A DNA stretch of 52,991 nucleotides from Chitinispirillaceae bacterium (lineage in GTDB: Bacteria > Fibrobacterota > Chitinivibrionia > Chitinivibrionales > Chitinispirillaceae). Position 1 is the first letter of the stretch, and each line of letters opens with the position of its first letter. Under the pieces are notes generated by a model, which did no database searches, was not told where the DNA came from, and saw only the letters and a program-made list of their open reading frames with translations. Positions 7,556 through 15,713 of the stretch are shown here, piece after piece. Both the position numbers and the translations under genes were made by a program. Location of the stretch: the NCBI GenBank assembly GCA_016929415.1, contig JAFGIW010000153.1, positions 1 to 52,991 on the forward strand, given 5' to 3'.

Positions 7556-8856
7556 GCCTGCTCCCCTACCTTTTGAAGCGCGCAACGGTTCTTTTCAATA
7601 GCGAGATTGATATCCGCGTCCCGGTGGGACGCGCTGACGAACATCGCCTCGAACTGCGACGGGGGAAGATAGATGCCTTCGTCGAGCGATGCGTGAAAGT
7701 AAGCGCCGAAACGTTTCGTATCGGCGGTTTTCGCGTCTTCAAAATTATCCACCGCCGGCGCCCCGGTGAAGAAAAGCGTCATCATCGAGCCGACCCGGTT
7801 GACTATCGCGGGAATCCCCAGTGTACGGCAGTTCGCTTCGATGCCCTGCGCGAGCCGGGCCGACTTGCGTTCAAGGGCGCCGTACAGGTCCTGCGTTTCG
7901 CGCAGCACCCTGAGCGTCGCCAGCCCCGATGCCACTGCCACCGGATTGCCGGAAAGGGTTCCTGCCTGGTAGATCGGCCCGGCGGGGGAGATGTGCTCCA
8001 TGAGGTCGCGGCTTCCGCCGTACGCCCCCACCGGCATTCCGCCGCCGATGATTTTTCCGAGGGTGGTAATATCGGGAAATACGCCGTAACGTTCCTGTGC
8101 ACCGCCCGGCGCGACGCGGAACCCGGTCATCACCTCGTCGAAAATAAGCAGCGCCCCCCGCTGCTTCGTTATATCACGGAGCGCATTGAGGAATCCCTCT
8201 TTCGGCGGGACGACGCCCATGTTGCCCGCTACCGGCTCGACGATGCAGGCGGCGATCTTCGTACCGTGACGTTCGAAAAGAGCGCTCACCGAATCGATGT
8301 CGTTGAACCGGGCAAGCAGGGTTTTACGGGCGGTCGCCGACGGCACCCCGGGGCTGTCGGGAGTGCCGAAGGTGAGCGCTCCCGATCCGGCGGCGATGAG
8401 AAACGAATCGCCGTGGCCGTGGTAGCACCCTTCGAATTTGACGACAAGGTCCCGTTTGGTAACCCCGCGCGCAAGGCGTACGGCGCTCATGGCCGCTTCG
8501 GTGCCGGAATTGACAAGCCGGACCATCTCGATTGACGGCACCATGGCGACGATCCGTTCGACAAGCTCCGTCTCCGCTTCGGTGGGCGCGCCGAAACTGC
8601 TGCCGCGGCCGGCAGCCGCCGTAATTGCCTCCACCACCGCCGGATGGGCATGCCCCAGAAGCATCGGCCCCCACGAACCGACGAAATCGAGATACTGGTT
8701 CTTGTCGATATCGGTCAGCCACGCCCCTTCCCCCGAAATGAAAAACCGGGGGACGCCCCCCACGGCGCGAAATGCGCGCACCGGGGAGTTTACCCCGCCG
8801 GGCATCAGCCGCTTCGCACGCTCGAACGCTTCGAGACTTCGTTTACATTCAGGCAT
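7552..8856 (-). CDS. hemL: Glutamate-1-semialdehyde 2,1-aminomutase
   Basis: A PLP enzyme that converts glutamate-1-semialdehyde to 5-aminolaevulinate. The 434 residues are full length for the family. Motifs in order are LMPGGVNSPVRAF, FVGSWGPMLLGHAHP, VRLVNSGTEAAMSAVRLARG, KFEGCYHGHGDSFLI, LIFDEVMTGFRVA and TTLGKIIGGGMPVGAYGG, where the Lys of LGKIIGGG is the PLP-binding residue. The ATG at 8856 has GGGAGA upstream. It is the first gene after the 106-base gap with the large hairpin, so it may have its own promoter or depend on read-through from ahbD. Confidence 0.96.
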   Translation of the reverse strand: MPECKRSLEAFERAKRLMPGGVNSPVRAFRAVGGVPRFFISGEGAWLTDIDKNQYLDFVGSWGPMLLGHAHPAVVEAITAAAGRGSSFGAPTEAETELVERIVAMVPSIEMVRLVNSGTEAAMSAVRLARGVTKRDLVVKFEGCYHGHGDSFLIAAGSGALTFGTPDSPGVPSATARKTLLARFNDIDSVSALFERHGTKIAACIVEPVAGNMGVVPPKEGFLNALRDITKQRGALLIFDEVMTGFRVAPGGAQERYGVFPDITTLGKIIGGGMPVGAYGGSRDLMEHISPAGPIYQAGTLSGNPVAVASGLATLRVLRETQDLYGALERKSARLAQGIEANCRTLGIPAIVNRVGSMMTLFFTGAPAVDNFEDAKTADTKRFGAYFHASLDEGIYLPPSQFEAMFVSASHRDADINLAIEKNRCALQKVGEQA

Positions 8857-8886
8857 TTTTCATTTCTCCCTTGGTAGTGGGCTTGA

Positions 8887-8938
8887 GACCTCACCCCCCG
8901 CCCCCTCTCCGACAGGAGAGGGGGCGGGGGGTGAGGTC
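8887..8938. repeat. 24-bp inverted repeat between ahbD and hemL
   Basis: GACCTCACCCCCCGCCCCCT begins the left arm (8887-8910) and its exact complement forms the right arm (8915-8938), with a four-base loop GACA. The stem is extremely GC-rich and symmetrical, with no T-tract on either side. It is the longest perfect hairpin I found and is the only sizeable gap inside the haem cluster. It shares its CCCTCTCC core with the palindrome at 178-204, so it may be a mobile or extragenic repeat rather than a terminator. Confidence 0.85.
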
Positions 8939-8962
8939 GGACGTCACGAATAATCTAAATCT

Positions 8963-10066
8963 TCATTTATTCCTCTCCCCCGGCCTGTACAGACAGCACG
9001 GTTCTTCGCCGAGATGATCCCCGTCGACCGCGAACGCCCGTGCGCGGCAGCCGCCGCATACGCCGCGGTAATCGCACCATCCGCATTTCCCATGGTAATG
9101 GTCGACATCACGCACTTCCCTGAAAAGCTGCGATGTCCGCCAGATCCGGTTGAAATCGAATCCGCTTTGCCGTAAATCACCGGCTTCGAGCGGCAGAAAA
9201 CCGCAGATCTGCACTTTTCCAATATGTGAGATAAAGGCAAAGCCCTGCCCTCCGAGACACCCTTTAGTTGCTCCCTCGAGCCCCGAATGTTCATGGCCGG
9301 CATGATGCCGGGTCGCCGGTGCGCTGCCGGCCGTAACCTCCTGTTTCGCGATGCGGTAATAGTGCGGCGCGCAGGTCGGTTTGACGGTGATCGGGGCGGT
9401 TTTCGCCTGTTCGTGGATCCACCGGAGCGTCTTTTCGTAATCGACTGCCGGTATTACCTCGTCTGCAAGCTCGCTGCCCCTTCCCGTGGGCACCAGCAGG
9501 AAGGGGTGGAACGAGACCGCCCCCAGATCAACGGCAAGTTTGAAAATCGCCGGAAGTTCGGCGAGGTTGGTCCGGGTGACCGTCGTATTGATCTGAAACG
9601 GCAGATTGGTTTCGCGTGCGGCGGTACTACCGCGCATAACGCCGTCGAAAGCGCCCGGAACTCCCCGGAAAGCGTCGTGGGATCCTGCAGTCGCACCATC
9701 GATACTGAGGCTGATACGGGCTATCCCGGCCTCTTTGAGCCTGTTGCAGGCGGCGGTGTCGAGGAGCATGCCGCAGGGCGCCATGACCATGCGCAGCCCC
9801 CTGTCGCTGCCGTACCGCGCAATGTCGTAAATGTCCTTCCTCAGCATCGGTTCTCCGCCGGTGAGGATGACGATACAACCGCCCATGGCCGCGAGCGAAT
9901 CGATTACCCTCCGGCACTCTTCGGTTGTCAACTCCCCCCCGTACGCTTCCGCGTGCGCCGCGGCGCGGCAGTGCCTGCAGGCGAGCATGCAGGAGCGGGT
10001 CACCTCCCAGGCGACCAGACGCAGCGGGGGCGCATCCGCCGTACCTGAAGAGCCGTGCGGGTTCAT
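8963..10066 (-). CDS. ahbD: Haem synthase AhbD (radical SAM Fe-coproporphyrin III decarboxylase)
   Basis: It catalyses the last step of the alternative pathway: oxidative decarboxylation of the two propionates of Fe-coproporphyrin III to vinyl groups, giving haem b. The 367-residue protein opens with LRLVAWEVTRSCMLACRHCRA, whose CxxxCxxC binds the SAM iron-sulphur cluster. GGEP follows at LTGGEPMLR. The C-terminal part carries the auxiliary-cluster cysteines of SPASM/Twitch-type proteins (CAPHYYR, GCLGGQGF, CGFLPLEAG, CGWCDYRGVCGGC, CCLYR). The start overlaps the hemB stop as ATGA. Its N-terminus distinguishes it from AhbC, which starts MIGISKLYCGT. Confidence 0.93.
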   Translation of the reverse strand: MNPHGSSGTADAPPLRLVAWEVTRSCMLACRHCRAAAHAEAYGGELTTEECRRVIDSLAAMGGCIVILTGGEPMLRKDIYDIARYGSDRGLRMVMAPCGMLLDTAACNRLKEAGIARISLSIDGATAGSHDAFRGVPGAFDGVMRGSTAARETNLPFQINTTVTRTNLAELPAIFKLAVDLGAVSFHPFLLVPTGRGSELADEVIPAVDYEKTLRWIHEQAKTAPITVKPTCAPHYYRIAKQEVTAGSAPATRHHAGHEHSGLEGATKGCLGGQGFAFISHIGKVQICGFLPLEAGDLRQSGFDFNRIWRTSQLFREVRDVDHYHGKCGWCDYRGVCGGCRARAFAVDGDHLGEEPCCLYRPGERNK

Positions 10067-11049
10067 CGGGAATATGCCTCACGCAGGATCGACGCGGCCT
10101 CTTTCGCGTGGTAGGTGATGATCATCGAGGCGCCGGCGCGCTTGATCGAAGTCAGGATCTCCATGATGATGCAGTCGTCCCGCACCCACCCCTTCTGCGC
10201 CGCGGCCTTGACCATCGCATATTCGCCGCTTACGTTGTAGGCTGCGACCGGCACGTTGAAGGTCGTTTTCACCCGGTGGATAATATCGAGATACGCGAGC
10301 GCCGGTTTCACCATGACGATATCCGCGCCCTCCTCCAGATCGAGAGCGACCTCCCGCAGCGCCTCATCGGAATTGGTCATGTCCATCTGGTAGGTGCGGC
10401 GGTCGCCGAACCTGGGAGCGCAGTCGGCGGCCTCGCGGAACGGTCCGTAGAACGCGGATGCGTACTTGGCCGCGTACGACATGACCGGAAGATCGATGAA
10501 CCCCGCCGCATCGAGCGCACGGCGGATCGCGCCGACCCTGCCGTCCATCATATCGCTCGGCGCCACCATGTCGCATCCTGCCCGCGCGTGCGATATTGCC
10601 TGCAGGGCGAGCACCTCGAGGGTGCGGTCGTTGTCGATCCTGCCGTTGATTACTATTCCGCAGTGACCGTGGGTGGTGTATCCGCAGTTGCACACATCGG
10701 TGATCACCAAGAGGTCAGGCAGCGCTTTCTTGATCGCCCGGACTGCCTGCTGGACGATGCCGTGGTCGTCGGCGCCGCATTCGCCGGTTTCGTCTTTTGT
10801 ATCGGGGATGCCGAAGAGCAGCACGGCGTTGACGCCCAGTTTCCCGATCCTCCGGCACTCCTCGACGCACCGGTCAACCGACATACGGGAAATCCCCGGC
10901 ATGGATTCGATCGGCGTTTCCACGGCCCGGCCGCTGCAGACAAAAAGCGGCATGATGAAATCACACGGCCGCAGCACCGTCTCCCGCACCATCGACCGGA
11001 GCGCCGGATTGGAACGCAACCGGCGCAGACGGATCTGTGGGAACCCCAT
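10063..11049 (-). CDS. hemB: Porphobilinogen synthase (5-aminolaevulinate dehydratase)
   Basis: It condenses two 5-aminolaevulinates to porphobilinogen. The 328 residues are full length. DVCNCGYTTHGHCG carries the three cysteines of the zinc-dependent class. The Schiff-base lysines are in MSYAAKYASAFYGPFR and IVMVKPALAYLDII. DRRTYQMD and ITYHAKEAASIL complete the family pattern. It starts ten bases after the ahbC stop with a G-rich upstream sequence, and its TGA overlaps the ahbD ATG, so it is the middle gene of an ahbC-hemB-ahbD unit. Confidence 0.96.
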   Translation of the reverse strand: MGFPQIRLRRLRSNPALRSMVRETVLRPCDFIMPLFVCSGRAVETPIESMPGISRMSVDRCVEECRRIGKLGVNAVLLFGIPDTKDETGECGADDHGIVQQAVRAIKKALPDLLVITDVCNCGYTTHGHCGIVINGRIDNDRTLEVLALQAISHARAGCDMVAPSDMMDGRVGAIRRALDAAGFIDLPVMSYAAKYASAFYGPFREAADCAPRFGDRRTYQMDMTNSDEALREVALDLEEGADIVMVKPALAYLDIIHRVKTTFNVPVAAYNVSGEYAMVKAAAQKGWVRDDCIIMEILTSIKRAGASMIITYHAKEAASILREAYSR

Positions 11050-11059
11050 ACAACCCCCC

Positions 11060-12250
11060 TCACTCCACCCTGGTGGAGATCTCTTCTTCGGTTAAATAAC
11101 ATGCCGGGTCCTCGGCCCAGACATCATTGTACACCGCTTCGGCGCGGACCCTGAAGTTGCCGTTGCAGATATCCCGCCACACGCACCGGCCGCACCGGCC
11201 TTTGAGGAACGCTTTACGATCGCGCAGCTTCGCCAGGAGGGGCTCGCCGGGATCGCTCCATATCTCCCCGAACGGCCTCTCGCGGACATTGCCCACGGCG
11301 TAATGCCGCCAGAACTGGTCGGGATAGACCGAGCCGTCCCAGCTCACCGACGATATCCCCACCCCGGAACTGTTGCCGCCGTTCATCTTCAGAAGTTCGA
11401 GCACCTGCGCGGCGCGGGGCGATTTTTCGCGCAGCAGGCGAAGGTAAAGGTGGACGCCGTCGGCATGGTTGTCGACGGTGAGCACCTCGGCCGCAAAGCC
11501 GCGCTTGTGTAAATCAGCAGTGGCGTTGATGATGAGATCCACCGTTTCACGCGCCTTTTTGCGGTCAAGATCCCGGTCGACCAGCTCGGCGGCGCGGCCG
11601 GTGTAAACAAGGTGATAGAAACAGATCCGTGGGATCGATTCGGTTTCGAGCAGCCTGAAGATCCCCGGGATGTCGTCGACATTGTCTTTGTTTATGGTAA
11701 ACCGCAGCCCCACTTTGACGCCTGCTTTGCGGCTTGCCCTGATTCCCTCAAGCGCCTTCTCGAACGATCCGGCAACCCCGCGGAACCGGTCGTGCACCGC
11801 CTTGAGCCCGTCGAGGCTCACTCCCACGTAGGAGAGCCCGGCATCGGCAAGGCGCGCGGCGGTCTCTTCGGAGATCAATGTCCCGTTGGTGGAAATGACC
11901 GCACGGATGCCTTTATTGCGGGTATAGGTAATAAGTTCGAACAGATCGCGCCGCAGAAGCGGCTCCCCGCCCGAAAAAAGCAGCACCGGAACGCCGAAAT
12001 CCCCCAAACCGTCGATGAAACGCTTCGCCTCTTCGTTGCTCATCTCTCCCGAGTACTGCAGATCCTGCGAATGGGAGTAGCAGTGCACGCATCTGAGATT
12101 GCACCGCCGCGTGCAGTTCCACACCACCACCGGCTTTTTATCCGCCGAAAACTGGAGGAGATGCGACGGAAGCTGCTTCGAATCGCGGCCGTAACGGATC
12201 GCGTCGGAAGGCTCGACCGTGCCGCAATAGAGTTTCGAAATGCCGATCAT
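11060..12250 (-). CDS. ahbC: 12,18-didecarboxysiroheme deacetylase AhbC (radical SAM)
   Basis: It removes the acetate side chains at C2 and C7 of didecarboxysiroheme, giving Fe-coproporphyrin III, the substrate of AhbD. The 396-residue protein begins MIGISKLYCGTVEPSDAIRY, the characteristic AhbC N-terminus. The radical SAM cluster motif is RRCNLRCVHCYS, followed by LLFSGGEPLLRRDL. C-terminal cysteines CGRCVWRDICNG and DPACYL suggest an auxiliary cluster. It is the first gene of the cluster; the ribosome-binding site is weak (AAGGCG). I could not identify a confident promoter in the AT-richer sequence upstream (12251-12400). Confidence 0.94.
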   Translation of the reverse strand: MIGISKLYCGTVEPSDAIRYGRDSKQLPSHLLQFSADKKPVVVWNCTRRCNLRCVHCYSHSQDLQYSGEMSNEEAKRFIDGLGDFGVPVLLFSGGEPLLRRDLFELITYTRNKGIRAVISTNGTLISEETAARLADAGLSYVGVSLDGLKAVHDRFRGVAGSFEKALEGIRASRKAGVKVGLRFTINKDNVDDIPGIFRLLETESIPRICFYHLVYTGRAAELVDRDLDRKKARETVDLIINATADLHKRGFAAEVLTVDNHADGVHLYLRLLREKSPRAAQVLELLKMNGGNSSGVGISSVSWDGSVYPDQFWRHYAVGNVRERPFGEIWSDPGEPLLAKLRDRKAFLKGRCGRCVWRDICNGNFRVRAEAVYNDVWAEDPACYLTEEEISTRVE

Positions 12251-12363
12251 AGGGGAGGCGCCTTGTCTGCTTGAATCATAGAGTGCCCGTGTTCCGGTAT
12301 GTTAAACGCTTCAGTATTACAGGAAAATAATTCTTTTTTAGGCACCGGTGTATAATTACATGA

Positions 12364-13825
12364 AATACGGCAGAACAGTCCGGTTTATTGAAAAACTGCG
12401 ACGGGACAAACGGTAGCGGTATTCTTGTAAGCAGTTGGGGCACCGAGCTGAACAATTGCAGAATTATGGATTGTCGAACCGGTCTCAATCTTTATTATCT
12501 GAATGAGCCCACTCCCGCAAGCCCCGACCAGACCAATGCGACGGGCGTTTATCATTGCTGTATGTGGGGAGTCTTTACGGGGATTTATATCAGCGGAGTA
12601 AACAATCAGATTATCGGTTGCAATGTCGGAGGAATAGCAGACAACGGATATGGAATCCATATTGATGAGTCAAATTAGATTTCGAATTATATCACCGGTA
12701 ATTACATCGAAACAGGTAGTGTCGGTGCAGCGGGGATCCGTATTGAATCAAAGGGCAACACCGTAATCGGCAACTATTTCGACATGGTGTCATCGACTGC
12801 GATTTTTTATACCGATCCGGCATTGCGAAGCGATACCCACCTTGCCTGCAATTACACCTCGGCCGGCAACGGCTTTTATCCGATAGGAAATACGATAAAC
12901 AAGGCACTTCGCATTATCTCCGGGGAAACGGGCGGCAACGACAAGGTAATGACCGTTGCGGGCGGTGGTACGACCATATCGGCGTTGGTAATCTCCGGTT
13001 CTGATTATTTGAAAACTAATGGTACAAAACGATATTGTAACCACATCAGGCGATGCATTTACAGCTGTACATACCGGAAGTCGGCTGACAGCTAACGGGA
13101 CCGGGACCACACGGATTGTCGTGGAATGGAGAGATAATAACGAGGTACGGGTCGATACCCCGGTCGACTGGGATAACGGAGGGAATGGGTATCCTTTCAC
13201 CTGCGAGCAACCGATTTTCAACAGCATGGAGGCGGGAGCGCAGATAACCGCAAACTCAGAATCCCGTTATATCACCGCGGTTACCGACAATTTCACCGCG
13301 ACGGTCGACCAAGAGGTAGACTGGAACAACAGCGGCTACGGCTATGACTTTGCATTCAAAATGCCTCCTCTGCAAATCGACGACGGATCGGACTCCCGGA
13401 TGATCGTCAAGCCCGACGGAAAGGTGGGAATAGGGGCGGCCGATCCTGGAGAGAAGCTGGAGGTGAATGGGAATATTAAGGCCAGTGGAGGTGTTGCTGC
13501 GGGAACAGCGCATATTACTCCCTCAACATCGAACATGATAAAATGGGAGATAATAGAAAAAAACGATTTAGGTGACGGATCCCAAGTGCGCTACATCGAC
13601 GTGGACAATGTGACTAGTGCCAATTTTATTGGAATGCAAGTTTTTCTTGAAAGCGATTCAACTCAAAATCGTTGGTATCCACAGGGAAACAATGGAGGGA
13701 ATGGCAAGTATGATATTGCATTTGAGGGGCAAAACAGCCCTCCACAAGTTTCAATAGGGAACCGCGATAGCGACGTCAATGAAGGCAACAAAAAAGTTAA
13801 AATCATATTATGGTACTTTGCCTAA
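12364..13825 (+). pseudogene. Decayed beta-helix / tail-fibre-like protein gene
   Basis: This is the C-terminal part of a larger surface or fibre protein. The frame from 12364 encodes beta-helix-like repeats (NCRIMDCRTG, GVNNQIIGCNVGG), is cut by an in-frame TAG at 12676-12678, and continues with GNTVIGNYF to about 13018. There it shifts by one base into the frame that runs to 13825. That part holds two related modules ending in VDTPVDWDNGGNGYPF and VDQEVDWNNSGYGYDF, then KVGIGAADPGEKLEVNGN, a motif common in phage tail-fibre and bacterial surface-fibre proteins. No start or ribosome-binding site remains. The segment from 13019 (GTG or ATG) could still be translated as 268 residues. Two lesions plus N-terminal loss argue for decay; a sequencing error could explain one of them. 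Confidence 0.65.
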
Positions 13826-13835
13826 TTGTCTAACT

Positions 13836-13875
13836 CGAGCGCCGCAGGGCGCTAGCATGCTCTCCGCGGCGCTCG
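13836..13875. terminator. Hairpin between converging units
   Basis: CGAGCGCCGC (13836-13845) pairs with GCGGCGCTCG (13866-13875). It lies between the end of the decayed plus-strand gene and the end of the minus-strand operon and may end transcription from both sides. No clear T-tract is present on either strand, so the role is inferred from position. Confidence 0.45.
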
Positions 13876-13896
13876 TTGATAAACATTGCACGATAT

Positions 13897-15654
13897 CTAT
13901 AGGAAAAGGTAGAGGTAAGTGTCAGGATAATAGATTGTCCCGGATTCAACAAGAAATCGGTGGGCACTATAGAACTTCTTGTATGGAGTCTGTGAACCAT
14001 CAATAGTTGTACGGATCTCCTCATTCACTAAATCATACACAAAAATTCTCTTATCGCTTTCCGTGAAGCATACCATATAGAGAAGATCGCCATCAATCGC
14101 CAAGTAGGCCGGCATAATAGATTCAAAAGCTATTTCTTTCAAAATTTGGAAAGCGGTGTCGACGACAACCACTCTTCGATTCAGTGCATCTGCAATCCAT
14201 AGGTTATCATTTTTGTCAACAAGTACCCCTCGTGGTCCGCGGAGCCGCTCTACGGGGCTACCAACGACATCTGTGACTTTCTTCTTGACATTACCTGCGG
14301 TATCGATCACTAATATAGTGTCTGAATTCACTACAATAATATTGCCTGCGTTGTCAATCTGCAGGTCGTTGAAATCGCTAAAGATCGCTGTGTCGAAGTC
14401 AGTATTGGAAATCGTCTTTATTCTCTCGTAATCGGGATTCAGGATTACTATCGAGTGACCACGGGCATACTGGTTTTGCACATATATATTCCCTTGCATG
14501 TCAACGTCTCTAGGATAGCAGCTTCCTATATCTGGATCTTGCAGTATTGTTTTTATGAACGTTCCGGTGCTATCGAAGACAGCGACTCCCTCATGCCATA
14601 AGCCGACCAAATAGTTCTGCTTCGTATCTTTAATTATGCTGTTTGCACCGTTATTCGAATTAATCACGCTTGAATCCCAAATCATTACAAGTTGAATCGC
14701 CGCTGTTATTCTAATACTCACCCCCGTACTCTTCGTCCCTTCCATTGCATTCTCATCCACTGCAGCGACACGGTATTCGTAGGTTTGGCCCTGTATACCT
14801 GTTGAGTCGCAGTAAAGTGTGTCAATAATCGGGTGTTTATTAATGGGAATTGTTGCAACCGAATTCGAGTCTACGTTTCTACGGTAGACGTGATACCCGG
14901 ATATCATAGTAGTATCCGCTTGGTTCCACATCAGCGTCACAATCTGTTTTAAAGTATCGTAGCTAAACTTCAGCCATCTAGGTACCGGTATCCCCGTAAA
15001 CTGCAACATCAGCGTATCCACATCCCTCGTATTGCCCGCGACCACTTCCACTTCCGGAACCTCCAATACCGCGTAATCGTCCAGCGATGAGATGAGCGTA
15101 AGGTCATAGATCGCTTCCGCCATATTGCCGAAGGTGAACCTCCCCGTGCTGTCGGGCCCTGTAAACCGGTCAAGCCCCATGGCCAGAATAAACACCTTCC
15201 TTGGATCCCCGCCCTCGGATAAATATACCACGCCTGTTATTGCACCCGCCGGTCGCAGGGTATCCTCGATATGCACCGTGCTGTCGGTGTCTCCAACCTT
15301 CACCGAATCGATAAGGGCCATATTGCCGTTTCCGTCGTCAGCCTCGACAACGTACAGCCCGGTATCGAGCGTTGAATCGAACGTGAAATTGCCGTAATCG
15401 TCGGTGAACACAGTGGCGGTGTCTGCGAGCTTCTTGACCAGACCGGATCCCGAAATATCGGCTAACGTTTTCCTCAAACGGATAGCGACTTTCACACCCG
15501 CGGCCGGGGTTTTGCCGTCTGATTTATAAATCATGCCCACCACGGCGTTGGGTGTCTGAGAGCTGTTGCCCGCAGTAGGCTGATTTGTGCACATGAATGC
15601 CGCGAGAATGCAGGCGGAGATAAGCACGCTGCTGAATATACATGTCGATTTCAT
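13897..15654 (-). CDS. Secreted beta-propeller (NHL-like) lipoprotein with Ig-like and FN3 domains
   Basis: The 585-residue protein starts at the ATG at 15654 (AAAGGAA upstream). A signal peptide is followed by Cys-Thr (ILAAFMCTNQ), compatible with a lipoprotein but with an unusual Met before the Cys. Two carboxypeptidase-regulatory-like beta-sandwich domains follow (about 38-110 and 130-200; GVVYLSEGGDPRKV starts the second), then an FN3-like domain with MISGYHVYRRN and YEYRVAAVDENAMEG (about 215-310). The rest is a repeated six-strand pattern of NHL or SMP type (PRDVDMQGNIYVQN, IDNAGNIIVVN, VDKNDNLWIADALNRRVVVVD). It probably binds ligands or displays at the cell surface; no catalytic motif is evident. 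It is the last gene of the TIGR02147 operon. Confidence 0.8.
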   Translation of the reverse strand: MKSTCIFSSVLISACILAAFMCTNQPTAGNSSQTPNAVVGMIYKSDGKTPAAGVKVAIRLRKTLADISGSGLVKKLADTATVFTDDYGNFTFDSTLDTGLYVVEADDGNGNMALIDSVKVGDTDSTVHIEDTLRPAGAITGVVYLSEGGDPRKVFILAMGLDRFTGPDSTGRFTFGNMAEAIYDLTLISSLDDYAVLEVPEVEVVAGNTRDVDTLMLQFTGIPVPRWLKFSYDTLKQIVTLMWNQADTTMISGYHVYRRNVDSNSVATIPINKHPIIDTLYCDSTGIQGQTYEYRVAAVDENAMEGTKSTGVSIRITAAIQLVMIWDSSVINSNNGANSIIKDTKQNYLVGLWHEGVAVFDSTGTFIKTILQDPDIGSCYPRDVDMQGNIYVQNQYARGHSIVILNPDYERIKTISNTDFDTAIFSDFNDLQIDNAGNIIVVNSDTILVIDTAGNVKKKVTDVVGSPVERLRGPRGVLVDKNDNLWIADALNRRVVVVDTAFQILKEIAFESIMPAYLAIDGDLLYMVCFTESDKRIFVYDLVNEEIRTTIDGSQTPYKKFYSAHRFLVESGTIYYPDTYLYLFL

Positions 15655-15713
15655 GGCAGGTTCCTTTGCGTATTGTACCATCCCGGTCGACTGGTTACGA
15701 TGCCGTAAAACAT

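Noticed and set aside
7153..8535. 460-codon plus-strand frame opposite hemA and hemL
   Set aside because: It is a shadow of hemL with Arg/Pro-rich low-complexity translation and no start signal.
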